Assembly (NCBI RefSeq): GCF_000225705.1
Contig: NZ_JH126471.1
Location: 1-53,268, forward strand
DNA length: 53,268 bases
Reading direction: 5' to 3'
Origin: Collinsella tanakaei YIT 12063
GTDB lineage: Bacteria > Actinomycetota > Coriobacteriia > Coriobacteriales > Coriobacteriaceae
Below, one piece after another: positions 1 to 8,204 of this stretch (the stretch's first letter is position 1; the number at the start of each line of letters is the position of its first letter). The notes under the pieces are model-generated. The model was given only the letters and a program-made list of their open reading frames with translations, was not told the DNA's origin and did no database searches. The position numbers and the translations under genes are program-made.

Positions 1-120
1 CGTTCCCGAGATCAGTTCTCCTTCTGGTAAGGGCCCAGGTAGAACACCTGGTCGATAGGCCGCAGGTGCAAGGTCGGCGACGGCCTCAGCCGAGCGGCAC
101 TAATCGCCCGAGCTCTTACC
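1..120 (+). rRNA. 23S rRNA, 3' end (partial)
   Basis: The first ~120 bases read as the terminal part of a bacterial 23S rRNA: a stretch ending domain VI with GGTCGATAGGCCGCAGGTG, then the conserved tail GAGCGGCACTAATCGCCCGA close to the mature 3' end. The gene enters from the left window edge. The exact 3' end (about 118-122) is set by similarity to other 23S genes, not by a visible processing site. It is followed by a 5S gene on the same strand, as in a normal rrn operon. Confidence 0.9.
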
Positions 121-281
121 CGCATCATCTCGACGTGGGCGCCCATGGGTGCCGCGCGATGCTTCCGGTCGGTTCGGATGCCGGGTCCCAAGGTCCATCT
201 CCTCGCTGTGCGGCCCCCAGGGCACGAGGGTCCCCCCCGGGACGAGTACACCACCTCGCGGTGGGCGGAGCGCCGCCCACC
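121..281 (+). other. 23S-5S internal transcribed spacer
   Basis: About 160 bases of GC-rich spacer separate the 23S 3' end from 5S. I see no tRNA and no credible coding sequence. Short inverted stretches (for example GGTGGGCGG...CCGCCCACC just before 5S) could form the processing stems expected in an rrn spacer. Confidence 0.7.
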
Positions 282-398
282 GGTCAGCGGCCATGGCGGG
301 CGGGGCACGCCCGGACCCATTCCGAACCCGGAAGCTAAGCCGCCGAGCGCCGATGGTACTGCGGGGGAAGCCCGTGGGAGAGCAGGGCGCCGCTGACC
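282..398 (+). rRNA. 5S rRNA
   Basis: A 117-base 5S rRNA. The ends GGTCAGCGG and CCGCTGACC pair as helix I. The conserved interior is present: CCCATTCCGAACCCGGAAG (loop B/helix III region) and CGCCGATGGTACTGC (loop E region), ending with GGGAGAGCAGGGCGCC. It lies directly behind the 23S gene and ahead of a strong terminator. The boundaries follow from the terminal pairing and could shift by 1-2 bases. Confidence 0.95.
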
Positions 399-426
399 GG
401 TGGACGGCACTTCAATATAGGTGCAG

Positions 427-458
427 AGCGGGGCCCTCCGGGGCCCCGCTTCTTTTTG
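427..458 (+). terminator. Rho-independent terminator of the rrn operon
   Basis: A 10-bp perfect stem, AGCGGGGCCC / GGGCCCCGCT with a four-base loop, is followed by TCTTTTTG. It lies 28 bases after the 5S 3' end and closes the rRNA operon. Confidence 0.93.
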
Positions 459-575
459 CCTTCCCAGGTGTGACTATCTTCTTCTTTTACTGTTTCAAAA
501 GTCTTGATGCAGCGGCTCATTAGCGACCATTGTGTTGGGATGCGGTGATTGATGATTGGCTACTTCTTAACTGGG

Positions 576-581
576 CATAAT
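576..581 (+). promoter_or_regulatory. Possible -10 element of the superoxide reductase gene
   Basis: CATAAT lies about 42 bases before the ATG at 624 in an AT-richer patch. The sequence at the expected -35 position (553-558, TGATTG) is a poor match. The rest of 459-623 holds no gene that I can support. A promoter is required here because the rRNA terminator lies just upstream. Confidence 0.35.
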
Positions 582-623
582 GATTTCGTTGGTTATTAGC
601 CCTAATTAGTTAAGGAGATTCCA

Positions 624-989
624 ATGGCTAAATTTTTTAAGGCTGACGATACTTCTAATTTCGTGATTGCACTTACTGATAACGCTGCTGTTCCTACTGG
701 TTATTCTCTTGTAGAGGCAAATTCGATTGATGCTGCGGTTGAGAAGCATGTTCCTTCTATCGACCTGCAGCGCGATGGTCATATTATTCATGTGACTGTT
801 GGCGAAGTTGAGCACCCGATGACTGATGAGCACTATATTGAATGGGTTGCGCTTGAGGCTGATGATCGTCTGGAGGTTCACTATCTTAAGCCGGGTCAGA
901 CGCCCACTACCTTCTTTGCCGGTGGTGTTAAGTCGGGCACGGTTTATGCTTACTGCAATCTTCACGGTTTGTGGAAAGCGGCGTTTTAA
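624..989 (+). CDS. Superoxide reductase (desulfoferrodoxin/neelaredoxin family)
   Basis: This 121-residue protein should reduce superoxide to peroxide in the cytoplasm at a mononuclear Fe(His)4(Cys) centre, an oxygen defence typical of anaerobes. All ligands can be placed: His42 in EKHVP, His64 in EVEHPM, His70 in DEHYIEW, and Cys111 and His114 in CNLHGLW. Lys41, next to the first His, is the family's catalytic lysine. The first ~38 residues occupy the place of the desulforedoxin Fe(Cys)4 domain but contain no cysteine, so only the catalytic iron site should exist. A clear AAGGAG lies 7 bases before the ATG. The gene is monocistronic, between the rRNA terminator and its own terminator. Its codons are markedly T/A-ending compared with the rest of the window. 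Confidence 0.93.
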   Translation: MAKFFKADDTSNFVIALTDNAAVPTGYSLVEANSIDAAVEKHVPSIDLQRDGHIIHVTVGEVEHPMTDEHYIEWVALEADDRLEVHYLKPGQTPTTFFAGGVKSGTVYAYCNLHGLWKAAF

Positions 990-1001
990 TCGCTTGTGCT
1001 T

Positions 1002-1030
1002 AATAGCCGCCCGAAAGGGCGGCTATTTTT
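1002..1030 (+). terminator. Rho-independent terminator after the superoxide reductase gene
   Basis: An 11-bp stem AATAGCCGCCC / GGGCGGCTATT around a GAAA loop runs into TTTTTG. It starts 13 bases after the stop codon. Confidence 0.93.
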
Positions 1031-1099
1031 GTATCGAGCGCTTTCACGTTTTAAAATGGTGCTCAATTTCCACTGTGTACCTATCTTGAGGTGACAACT

Positions 1100-3091
1100 T
1101 TGAAAATCGCAATTGCTCAATTTGATGCTCGGCTAGGCGATATTGAGTCTATCTGCTCCAGAATCAAGGAGCAATCGCGTCTCGCTATCACTCATGATGT
1201 TAAGCTTCTCTGCGTTCCCGCTCCGTTGTTTTGCGGCGTTGCTCCTGGTTTGCTTATTGATAATCGCAATTTTGAGCACGATGTTATGCGGAGCTTGTTG
1301 GAACTCGCCTCTTGCTTTTCAGGGGATGAATTAACCATTCTCGTCCCTTTGGTTGTATCTATTGACGGGGCACCTCTTTTCGACGTGATAATGTTGAAAG
1401 AGGGCCGCGTAATTCCCAGCAGGCTCTTTTCTATGCATCAGCGTGAAGGTTCTGCTCTCGACATCTGGGCTCCTCCGATTTTTGAAGTTGGCGGATTACG
1501 GGTTGCTGTTTCCTTCGACGCTCAAAGAGATCTTCCTTTACTGCCTCAGGGCTGCGATGTCCTTGTCTATTTCCAGGCTAGTTCGTTTAACCAAGACGAT
1601 TGCTCTACTGCGGGAGTTTCGGGGCTTATTGAGGGTTCGCTCTGCAAGGCGGTGCGGGATCGTGGCATATGGCTTGCAGCGGTGTGCCCCGTTGGTTCTT
1701 TTGATGAATCCGTTTATACCGGCGGCTCCTATTTCTTAGATGAATCCGCTCGGCTCATTAGCGCGGCTCCTTCATTTGAAGAGTCACTTCTTATCCAAGA
1801 CGTTGTGCGAGGTACTCTGCTACCCGAGGTCGCCATTTCTGATGATTTTAGATTTAATAAGGAAGAGTGGCTTTGGAATGCTTTGCAAATCTATTTGCGC
1901 GACTCGCTTTCTCCTTACGGTTCTCGTCGAGTTGTAGTCGAGTTGGATGGGAGCCTCGCTTCCAGCCTGCTCGCTGTGCTTGCAGTCGATTCAATTGGAT
2001 CTCGTAACGTGATTGGCCTTCTTGTCGAAAGAGATGATGCGATTGCTCCCGAGCAGGTTGAGAAGGAATCTTTGCGACGTCGCCTGGTTAGAGATTTGTC
2101 GGCTAGTCTTCATATTCGGTTGGTAACGCGTTCGGCGGGCTTTCTTACCGAGAGCTTTGATAGGGATCGGTCTTGTCCAAATGCCGCTCGTAGCGAGAGC
2201 CTTGCGGTCTCGGTTATTCTTGAGGATCTGGCGGATGAGTATGGTGCGGTTATTTTGAGTCCTTTGACCAAGACCGACTATTCGCTGCCGGGCAAGCGCG
2301 TTGATAGATATCGATTTGCTTCGTTAGCGCCTTTTGGTGACGTGTTTCTTACGGATCTTGAATTTGTTGCTCGATATAGAAATAGGGTGTCCGAAGTCTT
2401 GCCTTCTTCGCTCGTTTCACTCTCTGAAGTTGAAGCTGCCATGTCTCGGGTTCTATACGACGCGATACGCGGGCGAGTTGAGGATAGGGATAGGGCTGCG
2501 CATGCTGCGGAGATTTTCTACAAGCTTGATGCTTCTCAAGTCGATGACGTTTTAAGGGCTGCTGTCGACCAAGGCAGGGTGTTTGAAGAAATTGGTCTTG
2601 CTCGTTCGGACGAGGACGCCGTTGCCTTGTTGCTGCTGATGATGAGAGCGGGGGAGGGCGATAGAAGGCGGATGGCTCCCTATCCGATAGTGTCGTCCAG
2701 GTCATTTAGCGAGCGAGCATGGCCTTCGCAGCTTGCTTGGTCCGATATGGGGCGCGATGGTCAGGAATCTCTATCGGCCGATGGCTTTGCCCTCGATGAA
2801 ATTCATAGGTTCGAGAAGAAGGGCGAGCAATTCGGGCGTAGGATGCGCGAGGAGATCGCTGGGCTTATCGGAGGGATGCTTGGCATCAGCCCGGAGCAAC
2901 TTCGTTCGATGATGGAAGGCGGCCAAGAAAGGCAGCGAGCAAACGCGGATGACCTTGATACAGCGGTTCAAGGCATGCCGGGGTCAATTGGGAGCCACGC
3001 ATCGAAAGGTTCCGAACAAGCGCATCTGGAGGGGATTCCGACTCCCCGGGGGATGAACCCGTCTGATTTCCCGTTCTTCTCGATAAATTAG
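1100..3091 (+). CDS. NAD synthetase-like protein with degenerate active sites (probable pseudoenzyme)
   Basis: The 663 residues follow the layout of glutamine-dependent NAD synthetase: an N-terminal nitrilase-type domain (~1-235) opening with KIAIAQFDARLGDI, then a PP-loop ATPase-like domain (~255-560). The catalytic residues are missing. The nitrilase Glu is Ala (VPAPLFCG), the Lys is replaced (IPSRLFSMH), and the nucleophile Cys position holds Phe (VAVSFDAQRD). The ATP-binding SGGxDS motif reads ELDGSLASS. The C-terminal ~90 residues form a helical tail (EKKGEQFGRRMREEIAGLIG) that the family normally lacks. I chose TTG at 1100 because GAGGTGA sits 6 bases before it and the product then begins MKIAIAQ; GTG at 1091 has no ribosome site. 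ruvC follows after 59 bases. The function is unknown: regulatory, structural or nucleotide sensing are all possible. Confidence 0.75.
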   Translation: MKIAIAQFDARLGDIESICSRIKEQSRLAITHDVKLLCVPAPLFCGVAPGLLIDNRNFEHDVMRSLLELASCFSGDELTILVPLVVSIDGAPLFDVIMLKEGRVIPSRLFSMHQREGSALDIWAPPIFEVGGLRVAVSFDAQRDLPLLPQGCDVLVYFQASSFNQDDCSTAGVSGLIEGSLCKAVRDRGIWLAAVCPVGSFDESVYTGGSYFLDESARLISAAPSFEESLLIQDVVRGTLLPEVAISDDFRFNKEEWLWNALQIYLRDSLSPYGSRRVVVELDGSLASSLLAVLAVDSIGSRNVIGLLVERDDAIAPEQVEKESLRRRLVRDLSASLHIRLVTRSAGFLTESFDRDRSCPNAARSESLAVSVILEDLADEYGAVILSPLTKTDYSLPGKRVDRYRFASLAPFGDVFLTDLEFVARYRNRVSEVLPSSLVSLSEVEAAMSRVLYDAIRGRVEDRDRAAHAAEIFYKLDASQVDDVLRAAVDQGRVFEEIGLARSDEDAVALLLLMMRAGEGDRRRMAPYPIVSSRSFSERAWPSQLAWSDMGRDGQESLSADGFALDEIHRFEKKGEQFGRRMREEIAGLIGGMLGISPEQLRSMMEGGQERQRANADDLDTAVQGMPGSIGSHASKGSEQAHLEGIPTPRGMNPSDFPFFSIN

Positions 3092-3114
3092 GACGATTGT
3101 TTGCGAACCCATGA

Positions 3115-3120
3115 TATAGT
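3115..3120 (+). promoter_or_regulatory. -10 element upstream of ruvC
   Basis: TATAGT lies 31 bases before the ruvC ATG and directly before the LexA box. No convincing -35 hexamer is seen 16-18 bases upstream. This suggests a LexA-occluded promoter for ruvCAB, separate from any read-through from the upstream gene. Confidence 0.5.
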
Positions 3121-3121
3121 A

Positions 3122-3133
3122 GAACAAACGTTC
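3122..3133. promoter_or_regulatory. LexA (SOS) box in front of ruvCAB
   Basis: GAACAAACGTTC fits the Gram-positive/actinobacterial LexA operator GAAC-N4-GTTC. It lies between the -10-like TATAGT and the ruvC start, a position where a bound repressor would block initiation. DNA-damage induction of ruv genes is well established in other bacteria, so this site fits its neighbours. Confidence 0.85.
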
Positions 3134-3150
3134 GAATTGGAAGGTAGCGA

Positions 3151-3675
3151 ATGATTGTTCTAGGAATAGATCCGGGGCTCGCTAATACGGGGTGGGGGAT
3201 TATCGAGGAGCGATCAGGCCAAGTGAGGTGCCGGGCCTACGGGTGCATCAAGACGTCCGCGGGTAGCGACTTGGCCGTTCGCTTGCGTCATATCGCCGAT
3301 GACGTGAATGCCGTCGTCGAGCGCTACCATCCTGAAGAAGCTGCCATCGAGGGCGTATACTTTGGCGCAAATGTGCGGTCGGCTATACCGACTGCGCATG
3401 CGCGCGGGGCTGCCTTGGTCGCCTGCTCATTATGCGGAGTCGAAGTTGGAGAATACACTCCTATGCAGATTAAGCAGGCAGTGGTTGGTACGGGCGCTGC
3501 GGATAAGGCGCAAGTTGCCTATATGGTTCGAACGCTGCTCCACTTGGACCATGATCCAAGGCCGGACCATGCGGCGGATGCCCTGGCGTGCGCGATCTGC
3601 CACACACATCTTCGACGCACCGCTCAGTTGAGCAAAGGCTCCTACATGATTGAGAGAGGGAACGGTTACTCATGA
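3151..3675 (+). CDS. ruvC: Holliday junction resolvase RuvC
   Basis: RuvC is a dimeric endonuclease that cuts four-way junctions after RuvAB branch migration. The 174 residues have the RNase H-like fold signature GIDPGLANTGWG. The acidic site reads Asp7, Glu67 (AAIEGVYFG), His140 and Asp143 (DHAADALA), the DE-HD set of the Thermus-type enzyme rather than all-acidic E. coli RuvC. The length is normal. GGAAGG lies 8-13 bases upstream of the ATG. The stop codon overlaps the ruvA start by 4 bases (ATGA), so translation is probably coupled. A LexA box precedes the gene. Confidence 0.97.
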   Translation: MIVLGIDPGLANTGWGIIEERSGQVRCRAYGCIKTSAGSDLAVRLRHIADDVNAVVERYHPEEAAIEGVYFGANVRSAIPTAHARGAALVACSLCGVEVGEYTPMQIKQAVVGTGAADKAQVAYMVRTLLHLDHDPRPDHAADALACAICHTHLRRTAQLSKGSYMIERGNGYS

Positions 3676-4289
3676 TTTCGCAACTACGAGGAACATTGCT
3701 TGAGGCAACCGCGGCCGCCGTTGTGCTCGATGTGTCTGGAGTGGGATTTGAGCTGGGGGTGTCGGGCGCTACGGCGGCGATGCTGCCTCAAATTGGTAAA
3801 GAGTGCAGACTGTATACCAGAATGCAAGTGCGAGAGGATGCGATGACGCTCTTTGGGTTTGCCACCAAAGAGGAAAGGACCATGTTTGATCGCCTGGTTT
3901 CCATTACAGGCGTTGGGCCTCGTCTTGCTTTAGCGGTTTTGAGTAAATACAGCGTGTCGCAACTGTACTCAATTGTTATGGCGGAGGACGAGAAGGGCAT
4001 GTCGAGCGTGTCCGGGGTGGGAAAAAAGACGGCACAGCGCCTCATTCTCGAACTTAAAAGCGTCTTTGCGAAGGACAAGGGATTCGTACCCTCCGACACG
4101 CCCGCGTCCCTTCCGCTTGGCGCTGTTGCAGCGCCTTCGGACACCTCGCTCGATGACGCGCGCGCCGCCCTTCTGTCCATGGGCTTCAGTCCGCAAGAAG
4201 CCGAGCTCGCGCTTGAGGGTTTTGATGGCTCTATGAGAGTAGAAGATTTGCTTGCGGGCGCCCTTAAGCGATTGGGGATGGATGCATGA
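3672..4289 (+). CDS. ruvA: Holliday junction branch migration protein RuvA
   Basis: RuvA binds four-way DNA junctions as a tetramer and loads the RuvB motor. The 205 residues show the N-terminal OB-fold ([12 protein letters not shown]... GVGFEL), the middle helix-hairpin-helix pair with [14 protein letters not shown] and [18 protein letters not shown], a flexible Pro/Ala/Ser linker (~140-160), and the C-terminal RuvB-contacting three-helix domain ([21 protein letters not shown]). Start and stop overlap ruvC and ruvB by four bases each, giving a tight ruvC-ruvA-ruvB transcript. Confidence 0.97.
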   Translation: MISQLRGTLLEATAAAVVLDVSGVGFELGVSGATAAMLPQIGKECRLYTRMQVREDAMTLFGFATKEERTMFDRLVSITGVGPRLALAVLSKYSVSQLYSIVMAEDEKGMSSVSGVGKKTAQRLILELKSVFAKDKGFVPSDTPASLPLGAVAAPSDTSLDDARAALLSMGFSPQEAELALEGFDGSMRVEDLLAGALKRLGMDA

Positions 4290-5383
4290 TGTGGGAAGCT
4301 GATGAGTCCCAGGATCTTTGGGCGGATACGCAAGCGGTTCACAACGCTTCGGGGCGACCGAGCGGCGGGTCGATGCGAGAGGCCGGTAGATTTGTTACGG
4401 GCGACCTGACGTCCGACGACCTTGATGTCGAGCGAACTCTTCGTCCGCAGATGCTTGATGACTATTGCGGTCAAGACCATATCAAAGAAAGCTTGAGAAT
4501 ACTGATAGCCGCGGCTCAAAGTCGTGGCGAGAGCCTCGATCATGTTATCTTTTCGGGTCCTCCTGGTCTGGGCAAAACCACCCTTGCCGCCGTGGTCGCC
4601 AATGAGTTGGGTGCGCAGATCAAAACAACCTCGGGTCCGGCTATTGAAAGGACTGGAGATTTGGCGGCGATTCTGACAAATCTCCAGCCCGGTGACGTCT
4701 TGTTTATAGATGAGATCCACCGACTCAACCGTTCGGTCGAAGAAGTGTTGTATCCGGCAATGGAGGACTTCGCTCTCGATATTGTCATTGGCAAGGGTCC
4801 CGCAGCGCGCTCTATTCGACTTGATATCCCGCGTTTCACACTGGTCGGCGCGACCACGCGCTCAGGCATGTTGACCGGTCCTTTGCGTGATAGGTTCGGC
4901 ATCTCTTTTCGCTTGGACTACTACTCCATCGACGATTTGGCTCAGATTGTTTCTCGATCGGCTTCGATCCTCGGGGTTCTCATCGATTTGCCCTCGGCTA
5001 AGGAGATTGCTTCCAGATCGCGCGGTACTCCTCGACTCGCCAATCGCCTGCTTAAGCGCGTAAGAGATTACGCCCAGGTTAGGGGAACGGGCGCAATCAC
5101 ACTTGATATTACACGCGAAGCGCTTGAATTCTTTGAGATTGACGAGCTTGGGCTGGATTGGATGGATATTCGTATCCTTGAGACCCTGTGTAAGACCTTT
5201 AGGGGCAGGGCGGTTGGTTTGACAACGCTTGCGAGCGCGATAGGAGAGGACCCGTCAACGTTGGAAGATGTGTACGAGCCCTATCTTTTGCAGCGCGGCC
5301 TTATCGTAAGGACGCCTCAAGGTCGCGTGGCCACCCTGGCCGCGTTTGAGCACCTACATGTGGAACCACCCTCCCATATCTAG
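4286..5383 (+). CDS. ruvB: Holliday junction branch migration ATPase RuvB
   Basis: RuvB is the AAA+ hexameric motor that drives branch migration with RuvA. In the 365 residues I see an N-terminal extension of ~50 residues ending at [15 protein letters not shown], Walker [12 protein letters not shown], Walker [11 protein letters not shown], the sensor region [18 protein letters not shown] with the arginine finger, and a C-terminal winged-helix domain ([14 protein letters not shown]). The N-terminal extension is somewhat longer than in E. coli RuvB. Two ATG codons lie in tandem at the ruvA overlap (4286 and 4289); the first gives the coupled ATGA arrangement. Confidence 0.97.
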   Translation: MMWEADESQDLWADTQAVHNASGRPSGGSMREAGRFVTGDLTSDDLDVERTLRPQMLDDYCGQDHIKESLRILIAAAQSRGESLDHVIFSGPPGLGKTTLAAVVANELGAQIKTTSGPAIERTGDLAAILTNLQPGDVLFIDEIHRLNRSVEEVLYPAMEDFALDIVIGKGPAARSIRLDIPRFTLVGATTRSGMLTGPLRDRFGISFRLDYYSIDDLAQIVSRSASILGVLIDLPSAKEIASRSRGTPRLANRLLKRVRDYAQVRGTGAITLDITREALEFFEIDELGLDWMDIRILETLCKTFRGRAVGLTTLASAIGEDPSTLEDVYEPYLLQRGLIVRTPQGRVATLAAFEHLHVEPPSHI

Positions 5384-5434
5384 CAATTCGGGGTATCCTG
5401 TAAGAATCCGTTTTCATTAGCAGAAGGGAACGAC

Positions 5435-7102
5435 ATGTTGACCGACATCGAGATCGCACATTCCGTCAAGCCCCTCCCCATCAGCGAGGTGGCAGCTTCC
5501 GCTGGGGTGGACCAATCTCATTTGATCCCCTACGGCTTCGATAAGGCGAAGGTCGATTATTCCCTTCTAAACGAGGAGAGCGACCATAAGGCAAAGCTCG
5601 TTCTGGTCACTGCGATCAATCCCACTCCCGCGGGCGAGGGCAAGACCACCACGACTATCGGTCTGGCAGATGCGCTCCGTCGTCGTGGCGTGAAGAGCGC
5701 CGTGGCCCTTCGCGAGCCCTCGCTTGGCCCCGTGTTTGGCGTTAAGGGCGGCGCCGCTGGCGGCGGCTGGGCCCAGGTTGTCCCAATGGAGGACATCAAC
5801 CTGCACTTCACCGGTGATTTCCATGCAATCGGCGCGGCCAATAATTTGCTTGCGGCAATGTTGGACAACCACATCCAGCAGGGCAACGAGCTAGGTATCG
5901 ATGTTAAGCGCATCACATGGAAGCGTGCGGTCGATATGAACGATCGCCAGCTGCGTCACGTGATCGATGGCATCGGCGGTAAGGCTCAGGGCGTTCCGCG
6001 CGAGGACGGATTCGATATCACGGTCGCCTCAGAGGTCATGGCGATCCTTTGCCTCTCAACGTCCATCTCTGATCTTAAAGCTCGTTTGGGCGAGATCGTG
6101 GTTGGCTATACGTATGCGGGCGAGCCCGTTCGCGCTTCGCAGCTTAAGGCCGCGGGCGCGATGGCCGCTCTGCTTAAGGACGCCTTGAAGCCCAATCTCG
6201 TCCAAACACTGGAGCATACCCCGGCGTTTGTGCATGGCGGCCCGTTCGCCAACATCGCACATGGATGCAACTCTGTCATGGCGACGCGTATGGCCATGCG
6301 CTTTGGCGACATCGCGATTACCGAGGCGGGTTTTGGCGCGGACCTTGGAGCCGAGAAATTCCTGGATATCAAGTGCCGTATGACGGGTATTCAGCCTGAT
6401 GCCGTAGTGGTCGTTGCGACCGCGCGCGCCCTCAAGTACAACGGCGGAGTCGCTAAGGCGGATCTAAACAATGAGAACCTTGAAGCGCTCAAGGCGGGCC
6501 TGCCCAACCTGCTGCGCCACGTCGACAACATCCAGTCGGTGTTCGGCCTGCCCTGCGTGGTCGCTATCAACCGCTTCCCTTCCGATACGGAGGCGGAGCT
6601 TGACCTGATCGCGTCTGAGTGCGAGAAGCTCGGCGTTAACGTAAAGCTCTCCGAGGTGTGGGCAAAGGGCGGCGAGGGCGCACTTGAGTTGGCGGACGAG
6701 GTGATGCGCTTGGTTGAAGAGCCGAGCGAACTTCGTTTTGCCTATGAAGATGATGCGGATATCGCCGACGCCCTCGAGTCGATTGCAACTAAGGTGTATC
6801 GTGCGGACGGTGTCGATTTCACGCCGGCGGCAAAGCGTCAGCTTGCAGAGCTTCGAGCCAACGGGTTCGGCAATCTTCCCGTCTGCGTTGCCAAGACGCA
6901 GTATTCGTTCTCCGACAATGCCTCGATGCTCGGCGCGCCCGAGAACTTCCGTATCACCGTGCGCGAGCTGAAGGTTTCTGCTGGCGCGCACTTTGTTGTC
7001 GCGCTTACCGGCAGCGTCCTTACCATGCCCGGCCTTCCCAAGGTTCCGGCGGCGGAGGGCATTGATGTTGACGACGACGGCGTGATCACGGGCTTGTTCT
7101 AA
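5435..7102 (+). CDS. fhs: Formate-tetrahydrofolate ligase
   Basis: This enzyme makes 10-formyl-THF from formate, THF and ATP, feeding one-carbon units to purine, fMet and (in anaerobes) formate metabolism. The 555 residues match the family's usual ~556. The ATP loop reads [18 protein letters not shown]. Other conserved blocks are [30 protein letters not shown] and [28 protein letters not shown] lies just before the ATG. folD follows 159 bases downstream on the same strand, giving a THF interconversion pair. Confidence 0.97.
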   Translation: MLTDIEIAHSVKPLPISEVAASAGVDQSHLIPYGFDKAKVDYSLLNEESDHKAKLVLVTAINPTPAGEGKTTTTIGLADALRRRGVKSAVALREPSLGPVFGVKGGAAGGGWAQVVPMEDINLHFTGDFHAIGAANNLLAAMLDNHIQQGNELGIDVKRITWKRAVDMNDRQLRHVIDGIGGKAQGVPREDGFDITVASEVMAILCLSTSISDLKARLGEIVVGYTYAGEPVRASQLKAAGAMAALLKDALKPNLVQTLEHTPAFVHGGPFANIAHGCNSVMATRMAMRFGDIAITEAGFGADLGAEKFLDIKCRMTGIQPDAVVVVATARALKYNGGVAKADLNNENLEALKAGLPNLLRHVDNIQSVFGLPCVVAINRFPSDTEAELDLIASECEKLGVNVKLSEVWAKGGEGALELADEVMRLVEEPSELRFAYEDDADIADALESIATKVYRADGVDFTPAAKRQLAELRANGFGNLPVCVAKTQYSFSDNASMLGAPENFRITVRELKVSAGAHFVVALTGSVLTMPGLPKVPAAEGIDVDDDGVITGLF

Positions 7103-7114
7103 GACGCCGTTGCC

Positions 7115-7185
7115 GGTCAACCTTCGTGCTGAGCACGGAGTTGAAGAGCGACTATAGCGGAGCGTTCGGGTAACCCGGACGGCCT
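7115..7185 (+). promoter_or_regulatory. Structured RNA leader between fhs and folD (possible cis-regulator)
   Basis: The 159-base gap can fold into a compact multi-stem RNA. A strong hairpin CAACCTTCGTGC-TGA-GCACGGAGTTG is followed by TTCGGG-TAA-CCCGGA. Both may be enclosed by a closing helix GCCGGTC / GACGGC (one bulge). A terminator-like stem and the folD ribosome site come next. The sequence lacks the conserved cores I would expect of ZTP, THF or glycine riboswitches, so I assign no class. It may simply be a stable intercistronic structure. Confidence 0.35.
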
Positions 7186-7193
7186 CCAAAGCG

Positions 7194-7226
7194 AGACGGG
7201 CGTGAGGCGACTCCGCCCGTCTTTAT
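7194..7226 (+). terminator. Terminator-like hairpin upstream of folD
   Basis: A 9-bp stem AGACGGGCG / CGCCCGTCT is followed by a weak TTAT tail. It may end the fhs transcript or act as the output hairpin of the leader before folD. The short U-tract makes full termination uncertain. Confidence 0.55.
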
Positions 7227-7261
7227 ACGTATACGATACGCTGCTGTAAGGAGCATAAATC

Positions 7262-8113
7262 ATGGCCACCGTTATTGATGGAAAGGGGCTTGCCGCCAAG
7301 ATGCGTGCGGAGGCCGCCAAGGATGTTGCGGCGCTTAAGCGCGCAGGGGTGAATCCCGGCCTTGCCGTGGTTCTCGTCGGCGACGATCAAGCCTCTGCGA
7401 CCTATGTGCGCTCGAAGCTTCGCGATTGCGAGGAGTGCGGTATCGCATCCTTTGACTACAAACTCCCTGCGGACGCATCGCAAGATGAGATTTTGCAGCT
7501 TGTTCGAAACCTCAATGACGACCCTAAGATCACGGGCATCTTGGTTCAGATGCCCCTGCCGTCGCACTTGGATGCGGAGGAGATTATCGAGGCCATATCG
7601 CCCTTGAAAGATGTTGACGGATTTCATCCAACGAGTTTGGGCAGGCTGGTAAGGGGGCTGCCCGGCCTTCGTCCCTGCACGCCCGCCGGTATCATGGTTA
7701 TGCTGGACGAGTACAACATAGAGTTGGCGGGCAAGAACGCGGTGATTGTTGGGCGTTCTTCAATTGTTGGAAAACCCATGGCGCATATGCTGCTCGAGCG
7801 CGACGCGACGATTTCCGTTGCACATTCGCGTACGCGGAACCTGGACGAAATCTGCCGTTCTGCCGATATCCTGGTAGTGGCTTGCGGCATCGCCAGGCTT
7901 GTCAAGGGCGACTGGGTGCGTCCCGGCGCAACCGTTATCGACGTGGGCATGGATAGGGATGAGGACGGTAGGTTGTGCGGCGACGTTGACTACGACGACG
8001 TCTTTAACGTGGCGGGCGCCATCACCCCTGTCCCGGGAGGCGTGGGGCCCATGACCAGGGCCATGCTTATGAGCAACGTGGTGACCGCCGCGCGCATGCA
8101 GGCCGAGGCATAG
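7262..8113 (+). CDS. folD: Bifunctional methylene-THF dehydrogenase/methenyl-THF cyclohydrolase
   Basis: FolD interconverts 5,10-methylene-, 5,10-methenyl- and 10-formyl-THF using NADP(H). The 283 residues include the substrate-site YVRSKLRDCEECGI with its catalytic Lys, the QMPLPSHLD block, DVDGFHP, the Rossmann motif VIVGRSSIVGKPMA and the C-terminal TPVPGGVGPMTRAML. The length is typical. The ATG has TAAGGAG about 8 bases upstream. Its product is the substrate of the upstream Fhs, so the pair works in one pathway. Confidence 0.97.
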   Translation: MATVIDGKGLAAKMRAEAAKDVAALKRAGVNPGLAVVLVGDDQASATYVRSKLRDCEECGIASFDYKLPADASQDEILQLVRNLNDDPKITGILVQMPLPSHLDAEEIIEAISPLKDVDGFHPTSLGRLVRGLPGLRPCTPAGIMVMLDEYNIELAGKNAVIVGRSSIVGKPMAHMLLERDATISVAHSRTRNLDEICRSADILVVACGIARLVKGDWVRPGATVIDVGMDRDEDGRLCGDVDYDDVFNVAGAITPVPGGVGPMTRAMLMSNVVTAARMQAEA

Positions 8114-8204
8114 CCACGTTGTTTCGACCCTGTTTCCATTACTCGTTTTTGATGAGGAGCCAGCGACTTTTCTGCAGGTCGAACGCGTAAGTCAATTATC
8201 AGAC

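Noticed and set aside
120-281. tRNA in the 23S-5S spacer
   Set aside because: No cloverleaf with T-loop GGTTCGANNC or a plausible acceptor stem can be formed.
6464-7189. A 241-codon minus-strand frame at the end of fhs
   Set aside because: It is antisense to conserved Fhs sequence and has no recognisable domain or ribosome site.
7103-7261. ZTP, THF, glycine or T-box riboswitch before folD
   Set aside because: None of the conserved cores I know (for example CCGCCTGGGC for ZTP or GGGTGGNACCGCG for T-box) is present, so only an unclassified structured leader is reported.
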